DNA from: an uncultured Paracoccaceae bacterium
GTDB taxonomy: Bacteria; Pseudomonadota; Alphaproteobacteria; Rhodobacterales; Rhodobacteraceae
Length of the DNA stretch: 64,000 bases
NCBI GenBank assembly: GCA_947492585.1
Contig: CANLND010000012.1
Location: forward strand, 62,001-126,000
Direction of reading: 5' to 3'
A model generated the notes under the pieces. That model saw only the letters and a list, made by a program, of their open reading frames with translations, searched no databases and had not been told where the DNA came from. Each line of letters begins with the position of its first letter. Within the stretch, counting starts at the first letter, position 1. The translations under genes were made by a program, and so were the position numbers. Shown here one piece after another: positions 47,229 through 57,054 of this stretch.

Positions 47229-48203
47229 ATGAAACGTCGTATTTTGCTAGGATCAGCCATTGCGCTGGGGTTGAGCTTTGGCGCCAGCGTCTCAAGCGCG
47301 GACACGCCCGCGTTGGCGCAAAAAGACACCTACCGTGTGGGGTTTGCCCAGATGGAATCCAATAACCCGTGGCGGATTGCGGAAACAAAATCCTTTCACG
47401 ACACCGCAGAGGCCTGCGGCTGGGATCTGATCGCAACGGATGCGGCGGGTTCTGCGGCGAAACAGGTTGCCGATGTGGACTCCATGATCGCGCAAGGCAT
47501 TGATGTATTGTTCCTGCCGCCCCGCGAAGAAAAGCCGCTTATTCCGGCCGTGATGAAGGCCAAAGCAGCTGGTATCCCAACCTTCTTGGTTGACCGTTCT
47601 GTTGACCCGAACGTTGCCCAGGCCGGGGAGCACTTTGTTGCGTTTCTTGGATCTGACTTCATTGAGCAGGGTGAGCGCGCGGCGGAATGGCTGATTGCGA
47701 ATTTCCCAGAAGACAAGGGCATCATTGTTGAGCTGGAAGGCACAACGGGGTCTTCGCCGGCGAATGACCGCAAGAAAGGGTTTGACGACCGCATTTTGCA
47801 AGACGATCGTTTTGAGATCGTAGCCTCCCAGACGGGTGACTTTGCGCGTGATCTTGGCCGTCAGGTTATGGAAACCCTGCTACAGGCGCATCCTGATGTG
47901 AATGTTGTCTATGCGCACAATGACGAGATGGCGATTGGCGCCATTCAAGCGTTGGAACTGGCGGGCCGCAAGCCGGGTGAAGACATCACCGTGGTCTCTA
48001 TCGACGGGACACGTGACGCGCTACAGGCGATCATTGATGGCAAAATGGGTGTGACGGTTGAAAGCTCGCCCTTCTTTGGTCCTTTGGCCTGTGAGGTCAT
48101 GAAGAAATATGCAGCCGGCGAAGAAATTCCGGGCTGGGTGAAGGTGGAAGACCGGGTGTTTACCGTGGACAACGCTGCCGACCACATCGACGAAGCATAT
48201 TGA
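47229..48203 (+). CDS. ytfQ: ABC sugar-binding protein, YtfQ-like (furanose type)
   Basis: This 324-residue periplasmic protein has a signal peptide (about 1-23) and the YtfQ-like core (VGFAQMESNNPWRIAETKS; later HNDEMAIGAIQALELAG). In E. coli YtfQ binds galactofuranose, and relatives bind arabinofuranose. GGAGG precedes the ATG at 47229. It is followed by the ATPase and two permease genes in the same order as ytfQRT-yjfF. The actual sugar here is not fixed by sequence. Confidence 0.88.
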   Translation: MKRRILLGSAIALGLSFGASVSSADTPALAQKDTYRVGFAQMESNNPWRIAETKSFHDTAEACGWDLIATDAAGSAAKQVADVDSMIAQGIDVLFLPPREEKPLIPAVMKAKAAGIPTFLVDRSVDPNVAQAGEHFVAFLGSDFIEQGERAAEWLIANFPEDKGIIVELEGTTGSSPANDRKKGFDDRILQDDRFEIVASQTGDFARDLGRQVMETLLQAHPDVNVVYAHNDEMAIGAIQALELAGRKPGEDITVVSIDGTRDALQAIIDGKMGVTVESSPFFGPLACEVMKKYAAGEEIPGWVKVEDRVFTVDNAADHIDEAY

Positions 48204-48267
48204 TTTCTCCCGGCGTCGAGGGGGCCTTGTGCCCCTTCGGCACCATATCATGAAAGGCGATGAGGGT

Positions 48268-49794
48268 ATGCAACACCTGATCGAAATGAGCGGGATTAAG
48301 AAATCGTTTGCGGGCGTCGTTGCTTTGCAAAATGCGAATTTACATATCGCACCGGGTGAAGTTCATGCCATCATTGGACAGAACGGTGCCGGAAAATCCA
48401 CTCTTATCAAAATTCTGACAGGCGTCTATCGACGTGACGCTGGTGAGGTCACAATCAACGGAACACCGTCAACAGTGTCGGCACCGCGTGAGGCGCAAGA
48501 CGCTGGAATCGCAACTATTTATCAAGAGCTTAGCCTGGTTCCCCTGCGCAGCGTGACGGAAAATGTCATGATGGGCTATGAACCACGCACGCGGTTTGGG
48601 ATGATCGACTGGAAAGCCGCCCATAAACGCACGCGCGAAATTCTGGACCGGTTTGGCATCAACATCGATGTAAAGGCGCAGTTGGGATCATTTTCCACGG
48701 CCATTCAACAGCTTGTTGCGATTGCACGGGCGGTTTCGTTGAATGCGCAATTGGTGATCATGGACGAGGCCACATCGTCACTGGATGATCAAGAGATCGA
48801 AATCTTGTTTAGCGTTGTGCGGGAGCTGAAAAAAGAAGGCGTTGCTGTTCTTTATATCTCTCACTTTCTGGATGAGCTGTATCAGATCTGTGATCGGGTT
48901 ACGATTATGCGGGACGGGCAGACGGTTGGTCAGCACGTGATTGCGGAGACCACCAAGCTTGGCCTGATTTCGGAAATGTTGGGTCGGGATCCAGAAGAGA
49001 TCGAAGCGGCCGGGATGACAGGTCTGGGGGGCGGCGAAAAAGCGACGCCGGGTGCACCGCTGTTTGAAGCAGAGCATATTTCCACGGCCCGTGGTCTGAA
49101 AGACGTCTCCTTGACCGTGCGCAAGGGTGAGATTGTTGGGCTGGGCGGATTGCTTGGCTCGGGGCGGACGGAAACGGCGCGGGCATTGTTTGGTTTGGAC
49201 GGTCTAAAGTCCGGCCATATCAACAGCCACGGCGGTGCGGGTCAGATTGGCACCCCCGCCGAGGCAATTGCGGCGGGGGTTGGGTTTCTGACCGAAGACC
49301 GCAAACGCGAAGGCATCGTGCCGCATATGACGGTGCGTGAGAATATGACCTTGGCGCTTTTGCCAAAGCTCAAGAAAATGGGGCGGGTGGATCGCAAACG
49401 CGAAACTGATCTGGTTGAGCGGTTCATCACATCGCTTGGGATCAAAACGTCGGGCATGGAGCAGCCCATTCGGGAGCTGTCCGGCGGCAATCAGCAAAAG
49501 GTTCTTTTGGCGCGTTGGCTGGCGTTGGAGCCGGAGGTGTTGATTTTGGATGAACCCACCCGCGGTGTGGATGTCGGCGCAAAATTTGAGATCCAATCGA
49601 TCATTCGCGAATATGTTGACCGGGGATTGGGGGTTTTGTTGATCAGTTCTGAATTTGAAGAGCTGGTAGAGGGGGCCGACCGTATTGTTGTGCTGCGCGA
49701 TGGGGCGTCCATCACCGAGCTGCAAAACCCTGGTGTCACCGAAGAAAGCCTGATTGCGGCCATCGCACATCATCACGCGGAGGCGGCGGCATGA
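48268..49794 (+). CDS. ytfR: ABC sugar transporter ATPase, YtfR-like, two nucleotide-binding domains
   Basis: The 508-residue protein is a tandem ATPase. Domain 1 has Walker A GQNGAGKST (37-45) and a diverged signature (STAIQQLVAIA). Domain 2 has no canonical Walker A lysine (GLLGSGRTE), as usual in this family, and a strong signature LSGGNQQKV. I chose the ATG at 48268 because AAAGG lies 10 bases upstream; an ATG at 48250 is the alternative. It overlaps the next gene by ATGA. Confidence 0.9.
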   Translation: MQHLIEMSGIKKSFAGVVALQNANLHIAPGEVHAIIGQNGAGKSTLIKILTGVYRRDAGEVTINGTPSTVSAPREAQDAGIATIYQELSLVPLRSVTENVMMGYEPRTRFGMIDWKAAHKRTREILDRFGINIDVKAQLGSFSTAIQQLVAIARAVSLNAQLVIMDEATSSLDDQEIEILFSVVRELKKEGVAVLYISHFLDELYQICDRVTIMRDGQTVGQHVIAETTKLGLISEMLGRDPEEIEAAGMTGLGGGEKATPGAPLFEAEHISTARGLKDVSLTVRKGEIVGLGGLLGSGRTETARALFGLDGLKSGHINSHGGAGQIGTPAEAIAAGVGFLTEDRKREGIVPHMTVRENMTLALLPKLKKMGRVDRKRETDLVERFITSLGIKTSGMEQPIRELSGGNQQKVLLARWLALEPEVLILDEPTRGVDVGAKFEIQSIIREYVDRGLGVLLISSEFEELVEGADRIVVLRDGASITELQNPGVTEESLIAAIAHHHAEAAA

Positions 49795-50792
49795 CCATGG
49801 ACAATAATGTGGTGCAAAATACGCCAAAATCCACGGGCCCCAAATTTGACTGGAGTCTGGTTGCGCGGAACGGTGGCGCGATTGCCCTTTTGGTGATCCT
49901 GCTGTTCAACGTGTTGGTTACGCCCAACTTTCTGCATCCCCAGACCCTGTTTGTGAACATCAGTCAGGTTGCCACCATCGCCATTGTTGCCGTTGGCATG
50001 ACATTGGTGATCGCCACTGGCGGGATTGATCTGAGCGTTGGCGCGATCATGGCTCTGTCTGGGGCATTGGCGCCGTTGATTTTCACCTCTCCCTTTGCCG
50101 AAGCAAATCCTGAGCTGGGTTTGGCGCTGTCGATCATAGTCCCCATTGTGGTGGCTTTGGCCTGTGGTGTCTTTAATGGCGCATTGGTGAGTTTGCTGAA
50201 TGTTCAGCCGATTGTTGCCACGCTGATTTTCTTTATCTCCGGGCGCGGCATTGCCTTGGTTCTGACGAATGGCAATCTGCAAACCTTTACCAATCCGGCC
50301 TTTAGCTATCTGGGGACGGGAAAGATTTTGGGATTTCCGTTCCAAGGGTATCTGGTGCTGATCATTGCGGTCTGCGTGTGGTGGGTGATGGCTTATACGG
50401 TGTTTGGGCGTCAGTTGCTGGCGGTTGGCGGCAATGAACGTGCGGCTGAGCTGTCAGGCGTGCCGGTGAAGCGGGTCAAAATCGGGGCATATGTGATTTG
50501 CGCCGGGCTGTCGGGTTTGGCGGGGTTGATTGTGGTTGCGATCAATTCCGCATCGGATGCGGCGCGGATTGGCAATCTGATGGAACTGGATGCAATCGCA
50601 GCTGCGGTTGTCGGCGGCACCTTGCTGCAGGGCGGCAAAGCGCCGATTTTCGGGGCCATCCTGGGCGCTGTGATCATTCAGCTTGTGAAATATACATTGC
50701 TGGCCAATGGGGTCGCCGACGAAGTCGCGCTGATCGCAAAGGCAGGCATCATCGTGCTGGCGGTCTATGTCCAGCAAGCACGGAAGGAATGA
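49791..50792 (+). CDS. ytfT: ABC sugar transporter permease, YtfT-like
   Basis: This 333-residue inner-membrane protein of the RbsC/AraH family has about nine helices. The segments [17 protein letters not shown] and the loop NERAAELSGVPVKRVKI are characteristic. It overlaps the ATPase gene and the second permease gene by 4 bases each, so these are translationally coupled. Confidence 0.9.
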   Translation: MTMDNNVVQNTPKSTGPKFDWSLVARNGGAIALLVILLFNVLVTPNFLHPQTLFVNISQVATIAIVAVGMTLVIATGGIDLSVGAIMALSGALAPLIFTSPFAEANPELGLALSIIVPIVVALACGVFNGALVSLLNVQPIVATLIFFISGRGIALVLTNGNLQTFTNPAFSYLGTGKILGFPFQGYLVLIIAVCVWWVMAYTVFGRQLLAVGGNERAAELSGVPVKRVKIGAYVICAGLSGLAGLIVVAINSASDAARIGNLMELDAIAAAVVGGTLLQGGKAPIFGAILGAVIIQLVKYTLLANGVADEVALIAKAGIIVLAVYVQQARKE

Positions 50793-51793
50793 GCCAGATG
50801 CTTGATACAACTGCGTTCGATCTGCGCCGCTATATTCAGGGCAACACCCATAGTCTTGGCGTTTGGATCACTTTGGTCGCGCTGATCCTGTTTGGGTTGC
50901 TCCGCTATGAAAATTTTGGCGGCGCCTATAATATTTCGTCGTTTCTCAACTACAACGCGATGTTCATCGTGATTGCCGTGGGCATGTGTTTCGTGATCAT
51001 GACCGGCGGCATTGATCTGTCGGTGGGGTCGGTTGCGGCCTTTACATCGGTGGTTGCCGCCTATCTGTCGCCATATGGCCTGCAAGTGGCGCTGCCCGGT
51101 GCAGTTGCGGCGGGGATTGCGATTGGCGGGCTGAATGCCTTTTTTGTGGTCGTCATGCGTATCCCCCCTTTTATCGCGACACTGGCAACCATGCTGGGCG
51201 CCAAGGGGGGCGCGCTGGTCATCTCTGGGGCGCAGACGATTTCCATTGATTGGGGCTCTAACTTTACCAAACTTGGGATGGAAAAAGCCTTTGGCGTCCT
51301 GCCGTGGACCATCGTGATCACGGCCATCGTCTGTGTTGGCCTTTGGGTGCTTCTTGAAAAGACCTCATTGGGGCGGACAGTTCTGGCCATTGGCGGCGGG
51401 GAAGACGCAAGCGTGATGATGGGTCTGAATGTGACCCGTGCAAAGGTGCTGGTCTATGTGATCAGCGGCGGCTGCGCGGGCATGGCGGGTCTGTTCCTGG
51501 CGTCGGGATTTGGGGCTGGTCAACCGCTGGAAGGCGTCGGCTGGGAGCTGTCGGCCATTGCGTCGGTGGTTGTTGGTGGCACCCTTTTGACAGGTGGCAT
51601 GGGGTCGATCTCGGCCACGGTTGCGGGCGCGCTGCTTTTGGGGCTCGTGTTTAATATTCTCAACTTCGAAAACGGTCGTGGGGTGATCAGCCTCAGCGCG
51701 TATTGGCAGATGGTTATCCGTGGTGCCTTTTTGTTTGTGGTGATCGTTTTCCAAAGCCGAGTGGCACGCTCGGCCAAAAAAGGAACTATCTAA
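50789..51793 (+). CDS. yjfF: ABC sugar transporter permease, YjfF-like
   Basis: The 334-residue second permease has the same family signature ([32 protein letters not shown]). AAGGA precedes the ATG at 50789, which overlaps the ytfT stop. The two different permeases make a heterodimeric channel, as in YtfT/YjfF. The dehydratase gene starts 2 bases after its stop. Confidence 0.9.
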   Translation: MSQMLDTTAFDLRRYIQGNTHSLGVWITLVALILFGLLRYENFGGAYNISSFLNYNAMFIVIAVGMCFVIMTGGIDLSVGSVAAFTSVVAAYLSPYGLQVALPGAVAAGIAIGGLNAFFVVVMRIPPFIATLATMLGAKGGALVISGAQTISIDWGSNFTKLGMEKAFGVLPWTIVITAIVCVGLWVLLEKTSLGRTVLAIGGGEDASVMMGLNVTRAKVLVYVISGGCAGMAGLFLASGFGAGQPLEGVGWELSAIASVVVGGTLLTGGMGSISATVAGALLLGLVFNILNFENGRGVISLSAYWQMVIRGAFLFVVIVFQSRVARSAKKGTI

Positions 51794-51794
51794 A

Positions 51795-52895
51795 ATGGCA
51801 GAGATCACCAAAGTCACCGTTCGGGTCTTTGATGTCCCACTGGTCGAGGTCCTCTCGGATGCAAAACATGGTGACCACACTCACTTTGAACTGGTCACAG
51901 CAACTGTTCGGCTTGCCGATGGATCTGAGGGGACAGGGTATACCTATACCGGCGGTAAAGGTGGTCGAGCGATTGCTGCGATGATTGAACATGACTTGGC
52001 CGACTGGTTGGTCGGCCAAGACGCCACCGCAGTGGAAGACTTATATGACGCGATGCAGTGGCATCTGCATTACGTGGCACGCGGGGGCATCGCGTCGTTT
52101 GCGATTTCAGCGGTGGATATCGCGTTGTGGGATCTGCGGTGCAAGGCCGCGGGCCAGCCGCTTTGGCAGTATCTGGGCGGCGCACGTGGCGCCTGTCCGG
52201 CCTATGCGGGGGGAATTGATCTCAATTTCCCACTTCCCAAACTTCTGGCGTCGATCCAAGGCTATTTGGACCGCGGTTTTGATGCTGTGAAGATAAAGAT
52301 CGGCCAGCCGACGCTGGAGGAAGATCTTGCACGTATCAAAGCCGTGCGTGAGCTGATCGGGCCGGATATAAAATTCATGGTCGATGCCAATTATTCCATG
52401 TCGGTAGACGAGGCGATCAAGGCGGCGAAAGCGTTTGAACCTTTTGATCTTGTTTGGTTCGAAGAGCCGACAATCCCCGATGATTATATCGGGTTTGGAG
52501 AGATCGCCAAACACTCTACCATCCCGCTTGCGATGGGGGAAAACCTGCATACGATCCACGAGTTCGAATATGCGTTTGCCCAGTCCAATCTAGGGTTTAT
52601 CCAGCCGGATGCGTCCAACTGTGGGGGGGTGACGGGCTGGCTTCAAGTGGCCGAGCTGAGCCGCAAACATGGGGTGACGCTTTGTTCACATGGCATGCAG
52701 GAACTCCACGTGAGCCTCTTGGCGGCGCAGACAAACGCGGGCTGGATCGAGGTCCATTCGTTCCCGATTGATCAGTACACAACTCAACCGCTTCAAATCG
52801 AAAACCACATGGCACTGGCTCCGACGGATCCGGGTGTTGGCGTGACCTTTGATTGGGGCAAACTAGAAGACGCACATAAGGAAATGCATTCATGA
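51795..52895 (+). CDS. Enolase-superfamily sugar-acid dehydratase (mandelate-racemase subgroup)
   Basis: The 366-residue protein has a full active site: K166-I-K168 on the second strand, metal ligands D197, E223 and E249, and H299 in SHG. This is the pattern of aldarate/aldonate dehydratases such as talarate/galactarate or fuconate dehydratase. It would convert an aldonic or aldaric acid into a 2-keto-3-deoxy acid, the substrate for KDG kinase or for the SDR and hydrolase encoded nearby. It lies between the transporter and the dehydrogenase genes, overlapping the latter by ATGA. Confidence 0.87.
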   Translation: MAEITKVTVRVFDVPLVEVLSDAKHGDHTHFELVTATVRLADGSEGTGYTYTGGKGGRAIAAMIEHDLADWLVGQDATAVEDLYDAMQWHLHYVARGGIASFAISAVDIALWDLRCKAAGQPLWQYLGGARGACPAYAGGIDLNFPLPKLLASIQGYLDRGFDAVKIKIGQPTLEEDLARIKAVRELIGPDIKFMVDANYSMSVDEAIKAAKAFEPFDLVWFEEPTIPDDYIGFGEIAKHSTIPLAMGENLHTIHEFEYAFAQSNLGFIQPDASNCGGVTGWLQVAELSRKHGVTLCSHGMQELHVSLLAAQTNAGWIEVHSFPIDQYTTQPLQIENHMALAPTDPGVGVTFDWGKLEDAHKEMHS

Positions 52896-53929
52896 ATGCG
52901 AAAACGATGAACGCGGCGTATTATCGCGGCAACAAAACATTTGCCGTTGAACAGGCGCCGGTTCCAACCCCCGGTGCAGGTGACGTCACCATTCGCGTGG
53001 CCTATTGCGGGATCTGCGGGACAGATATGCATGTCTATCACGGCAATATGGATGCGCGTGTTGGCCACAATCGGATTGTCGGTCACGAGATGTCTGGCGT
53101 TGTTGACTCTGTTGGCGAAGGTGTCACCGGTTTTGAGGCTGGTCAGAAAGTGACCGTTCGCCCCCTGGACCCGGATCTGGAGTGCCCGGCCTCGCAGGCG
53201 GGGTATCCGCATGTGTCCCACAATATGAAATTTCTCGGTTTGGATACCGATGGGGCCATGCAGGAGCTGTGGACGGTGCCGGCCTTTACGGTCCATGCAC
53301 TGCCCGACAACATCAAACTGGATCATGCCGCATTGGTCGAACCGGTTGCGGTGGCCTGTCATGACGTGCGCCTGTCCGAGCTGAAAGAAGGCGAAGACGT
53401 GGTTGTCGTGGGCGGCGGACCAATTGGCATTCTGGTGGCCATGGTGGCCCGCGATGCCGGCGGCAAGGTGACGGTTTCTGAAGTCAATGAAAACCGTTTG
53501 GCGGTTGCGGCCAAGCTTGGCTTTGACACGGTGAATCCCGCCAAAGAGGATCTGGTTGCGATCATCAATGAAAAGACCGGCAACAAAGGCGCTGAGGTGG
53601 TGTTTGAAGTGTCCGGCTCGCAGCCGGGGGTTGACGCTACAACCGCTGTTGCCGCGACGCGGGGCCGGATTGTGATGGTTGCGATCCATGCGAAAAAACC
53701 AACGGTTGATATGTTCCAATACTTCTGGCGTGAGCTGAAGCTGATTGGGGCACGTGTGTATGAACCTGAAGATTACGAACACGCAATTTCGCTTGTGGCG
53801 TCTGGTGTGATCGAGGCGGATACCATCATCACCGACGTCAGCCCATTGTCAGACATCCAGGCGGCGTTTGAATCGCTGGACAGCACCCCAACCGCGATGA
53901 AGAGCCTGATCAAAGTGGGAGATCTGTAA
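52892..53929 (+). CDS. MDR-family (zinc alcohol dehydrogenase-like) polyol/sugar-acid dehydrogenase
   Basis: This 345-residue enzyme has the catalytic-zinc residues ([16 protein letters not shown]) and a Rossmann motif [13 protein letters not shown]. The four-cysteine structural zinc lobe typical of this family is absent: the region (about residues 90-110, [16 protein letters not shown]) has a single cysteine. A role in oxidising a sugar acid or polyol is inferred from the operon. Met6 is an alternative start. Its stop overlaps the next ATG. Confidence 0.83.
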   Translation: MNAKTMNAAYYRGNKTFAVEQAPVPTPGAGDVTIRVAYCGICGTDMHVYHGNMDARVGHNRIVGHEMSGVVDSVGEGVTGFEAGQKVTVRPLDPDLECPASQAGYPHVSHNMKFLGLDTDGAMQELWTVPAFTVHALPDNIKLDHAALVEPVAVACHDVRLSELKEGEDVVVVGGGPIGILVAMVARDAGGKVTVSEVNENRLAVAAKLGFDTVNPAKEDLVAIINEKTGNKGAEVVFEVSGSQPGVDATTAVAATRGRIVMVAIHAKKPTVDMFQYFWRELKLIGARVYEPEDYEHAISLVASGVIEADTIITDVSPLSDIQAAFESLDSTPTAMKSLIKVGDL

Positions 53930-54699
53930 TGAACGTCCTGTCGAGTTTTGATCTGAGCGGCAAAACGGCCGTTGTCACCGGCTGCAAACGCGGCATTGGT
54001 CGCGGGATGGCCGAGGCGCTGGCAGCGGCCGGGGCCGATATTGTTGGCGTCAGCGCCACGTTGGAGCTGTCCGGGAGCGCGGTTGAGACCGCTGTGCGGG
54101 CCATGGGGCGAGAGTTTAAAGCCTATCAATGTGACTTTAAATCTCGTGACGCGGTGCGTGGATTTGCGGCCCAGCTTGAGGCGGATGGCGTAGCGCCAGA
54201 CATTCTGATCAACAATGCGGGAACCATCAAACGGGCCCCGGCTGCGGATCATGAAGATGCCCTATGGGATGAAGTGATCGATGTGAACCTGTCGGCGCAA
54301 TTTATCCTGTCGCGTGAGATTGGTCGCGGGATGATTGAACGTGGCCGTGGAAAAATCATTTTCACCGCTTCTTTGCTGACATTTCAGGGCGGGATCACGG
54401 TTCCGGGCTATGCGGCGTCGAAGGGCGCGATTGGTCAGTTGACCAAAGCGCTGGCCAATGAATGGGCGGGCAAAGGGCTGAACGTCAACGCCGTTGCTCC
54501 GGGGTACATCGCCACCGACAACACGCAGGCATTGCAGGATGACCCGGTGCGCTCCAAGGCGATCCTTGAGCGTATTCCACAGGGACGTTGGGGCACGCCG
54601 CAGGATTTCGCAGGTCCGGTGGTGTTTCTGGCCTCTGAGGCGTCGAACTATGTGAACGGTGAAATCTTGGTCGTCGATGGCGGCTGGATGGGTCGCTAG
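53929..54699 (+). CDS. kduD: SDR-family oxidoreductase, KduD-like
   Basis: This 256-residue classical SDR has cofactor motif TGCKRGIGRG, NNAG, catalytic serine in TASLLTFQGG, YAASK, and the C-terminal VDGGWMGR. Overall it resembles 2-deoxy-gluconate/2-keto-3-deoxygluconate 5-dehydrogenase (KduD), which interconverts 2-keto-3-deoxy-gluconate and its 5-keto form. It closes the 9-kb operon that begins with the AldA-like gene. The name is tentative since SDR substrates are hard to predict. Confidence 0.75.
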   Translation: MNVLSSFDLSGKTAVVTGCKRGIGRGMAEALAAAGADIVGVSATLELSGSAVETAVRAMGREFKAYQCDFKSRDAVRGFAAQLEADGVAPDILINNAGTIKRAPAADHEDALWDEVIDVNLSAQFILSREIGRGMIERGRGKIIFTASLLTFQGGITVPGYAASKGAIGQLTKALANEWAGKGLNVNAVAPGYIATDNTQALQDDPVRSKAILERIPQGRWGTPQDFAGPVVFLASEASNYVNGEILVVDGGWMGR

Positions 54700-54707
54700 A
54701 GTCCACC

Positions 54708-54737
54708 ACCCGTCTGAGCACATGTGGTCAGGCGGGT
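54708..54737 (+). terminator. Terminator-like hairpin after the KduD-like gene
   Basis: ACCCGTCTGA (54708-54717) pairs with TCAGGCGGGT (54728-54737) with one G-U pair, 9 bases after the stop codon. No T-run follows. The remainder to 54942 carries nothing I recognise. Confidence 0.5.
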
Positions 54738-54942
54738 ACGCTGGGGAGGGGCAATGTGATACAGGGGCGCGAAAGTAAGGTTCTGACAAGTCGTCGCTGA
54801 ATTGGAAGAACTCAGCGGCGGTCTTTTCAAGGTGGAAACGAGGCAGGCTCTTTTCTGCTGATCTGAAAGCCGCAGTATTACATTGTCGCCCAGCGGGAAA
54901 TTTTGAGAGCGTGCCGACGCTCTTGCACGCTGTCCTGCAGTG

Positions 54943-55929
54943 TTAGCGGAACATCAATTGCGCGCTCAGATTTTGGATCATCGGGTTTGATGTTGTTGCG
55001 GTGTGATCGCCTAGCAGCAGGTGCATTGCCTGCTGGGCGAGATGTTCGATGGGCAATTTGATGGTGGAAATGCCGCCGGACACCCATGCGTAATATGACG
55101 GATCGCCATAGCCGATGAACCCGAAGTCGCGTCCGGGGGCTACGTCTTGATCCATAAGAGCGCTGAGCGCGCCGTTGGAGATCTCGACGCCGCCGCAGAT
55201 CAATGCGGTTGCGGTCTTTCCGTGCAGCAACAGCGAGGCGCAGGCGTGCCCCATTTCAAAGGAGGGGCTGCCGGTGTGCACAAGCGTTTTGTTTTCGACC
55301 AGACCGGCAGATGCCAGTCCGCTGCGAAACGCCCCAAGACGATGCTGGCCGGACGACAGCGTGTTGTCGGCGCCGATATATCCAATCGCCGCGTGTCCTG
55401 CCTGCGCCAGATGTGCAACCGCGTCTTGGATGGCGGTGTGATCTTCGATCAAAATCAGGGCGCGGGTGCCGTCGATGGGGCGTTGGCGCACCAGTTGAAT
55501 GATGTTCAAACCAAACGACGGGCTGTCGATGGGCGGCGCGCTGTCCGGGGCCGGCACCATGAGAACGGCCATGGCCTGCACTTCACTCAGGCGCTCAAGA
55601 GCCGCGCGTTCTTGGGCGATGTCGTCATTGGTGAGATGGATCATCAGATGCAGTGAGTTTTCTTCGCAGGCGAGGGCCAGAGCATTGGCAAAACGGGCGT
55701 AGAATTCATTGATGATATTGGGCAGCAAAAGCCCGACGATTTTGGTGCCGTCCCCGCGCATCGTCTTGGCGGCAGCGCTTTTGACATATCCAAGTGCACG
55801 CGCCCGTGTGATGATGGTTTCGCGGGTTTCCGGGCTGACATTCGGATGATCTGAAAGCGCGCGCGAGACCGTCATATGTGAGATGCCGAGATCCTGGGCG
55901 ATGGATTTGATAGTCACGCGTTTGGCCAC
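54943..55929 (-). CDS. LacI-family transcriptional regulator
   Basis: The 328-residue protein has an N-terminal LacI helix-turn-helix (about 4-25: TIKSIAQDLGISHMTVSRAL) with hinge, then a periplasmic-binding-protein-like effector domain. The start is a GTG at 55929 with AAGGAGAT upstream. It is divergent from the kinase/enolase-paralog operon, and two palindromic operator candidates lie between them. It most likely represses that operon until a sugar-derived inducer binds. Confidence 0.9.
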   Translation of the reverse strand: MAKRVTIKSIAQDLGISHMTVSRALSDHPNVSPETRETIITRARALGYVKSAAAKTMRGDGTKIVGLLLPNIINEFYARFANALALACEENSLHLMIHLTNDDIAQERAALERLSEVQAMAVLMVPAPDSAPPIDSPSFGLNIIQLVRQRPIDGTRALILIEDHTAIQDAVAHLAQAGHAAIGYIGADNTLSSGQHRLGAFRSGLASAGLVENKTLVHTGSPSFEMGHACASLLLHGKTATALICGGVEISNGALSALMDQDVAPGRDFGFIGYGDPSYYAWVSGGISTIKLPIEHLAQQAMHLLLGDHTATTSNPMIQNLSAQLMFR

Positions 55930-55955
55930 GACATCTCCTTTCGATTTTCAGCGCT

Positions 55956-56023
55956 TTTAGCAAAGATGCTAAATCCTGTCTTGACGTAAATGTTTGTTTC
56001 AGACTAGTTGTTCACGTGAACAA
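55956..56023. promoter_or_regulatory. Two palindromic LacI-type operator candidates
   Basis: TTTAGCA-AAGA-TGCTAAA (55956-55973) and the perfect 16-base palindrome TTGTTCACGTGAACAA (56008-56023) lie in the gap between the LacI gene and the kinase gene. The second has the CG-centred form common for LacI-family operators and overlaps an alternative kinase start. Confidence 0.65.
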
Positions 56024-56040
56024 TGCAAGGAACATCATCC

Positions 56041-57054
56041 GTGCCCGCCACGTTAGAACAGCGATGTCGTGATCTTGTGGTCGAGCTTGGGCTTGGCACG
56101 GCCACAGATGTCACCACAGTGCAGCCGCTCACGGGGGGGGTGGCGTCTGATATTGCCATGGTGGCGCTTCCGGGGCGCAAATTGTGTTTGAAATTTGCGC
56201 TGGCAAAGCTGCGTGTTGCCGCCGACTGGCAAGCGCCCGTGCATCGCAATGCGGCGGAGTACGCCTGGCTCACTGAGGTAGCCCGTATTTTCCCTGACAG
56301 TTCTGTGCGGCTTTATGGGCAATCTGACACTGCGCATGGGTTTGCGATGGAGTATTTAGACGGCGCGGGGGTCTACCTGTGGAAGGACGCCTTGCTTGCT
56401 GAGGCGCCAGAGCAGGGGGAAGCGGCCCGCGTCGCCGACAGGCTGGGCCAGATACAAGCGGCGTCGACGCGGCCCGGATTTGACGCCAGAGCGTTTCAAA
56501 ATCGCGGCGATTTTCGGGCGCTGCGGATTGAACCCTATCTGGGCTATACGGCGGAGCGTCACCCTGAATTGGCGGATGTTCTGGGAGCGTTGGGGGCACT
56601 GTTGTACGACAATAATACCGTATTGGTGCACGGGGATGTGAGCCCAAAAAACATCCTGTTCCGTGCGGGGACGCCGTTTTTTCTGGATGCGGAATGCGCG
56701 GTGATGGGCGATGCCAGTTTTGATCCGGCGTTTTGCCTGAATCACCTGATTTTGAAGGCCGTCCACCTGCCGGGATCGACCGATGGTCTGCTGGCACAGG
56801 TCCGCGCCTTTTGGGCGGCGTATGCGCCGCATATCACATGGGAGGCGCCAGACGCGTTGGAGGCACGGGTGTGTCGCCTGCTGCCTGCGCTGATGCTGGC
56901 GCGGGTCGATGGAAAATCTCCCGTGGAATATCTGGATGAGACCGCGCGTGACGTTGTGCGCCGCGTGGCGATCCCACTGATCCAATCACCTGTCCAACAG
57001 GTCGAAACATTTGTCGAAACTCTGGCCTTTGCGCTCAAGGAAATACGTTCATGA
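56041..57054 (+). CDS. APH-fold small-molecule kinase of unknown substrate
   Basis: This is a phosphotransferase-family (aminoglycoside phosphotransferase/choline kinase fold) protein of 337 residues. Numbered from an upstream ATG at 56023 it shows a glycine loop GGVAS (38-42), lysine K58 (LCLKFA), catalytic HGDVSPKN with D205 and N210, and metal-binding D222 (LDAE). I prefer the GTG at 56041 as start because AAGGA lies about 10 bases upstream, while the ATG overlaps the operator. Its stop overlaps the start of the enolase paralog (ATGA). Antibiotic resistance is unlikely; it probably phosphorylates a sugar acid or a related hydroxy acid made by this island. Confidence 0.75.
   Translation: MPATLEQRCRDLVVELGLGTATDVTTVQPLTGGVASDIAMVALPGRKLCLKFALAKLRVAADWQAPVHRNAAEYAWLTEVARIFPDSSVRLYGQSDTAHGFAMEYLDGAGVYLWKDALLAEAPEQGEAARVADRLGQIQAASTRPGFDARAFQNRGDFRALRIEPYLGYTAERHPELADVLGALGALLYDNNTVLVHGDVSPKNILFRAGTPFFLDAECAVMGDASFDPAFCLNHLILKAVHLPGSTDGLLAQVRAFWAAYAPHITWEAPDALEARVCRLLPALMLARVDGKSPVEYLDETARDVVRRVAIPLIQSPVQQVETFVETLAFALKEIRS

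Noticed and set aside
56041-57054. Aminoglycoside resistance gene
   Set aside because: The fold is shared with antibiotic kinases, but the operon context and coupling to an enolase paralog point to metabolism.
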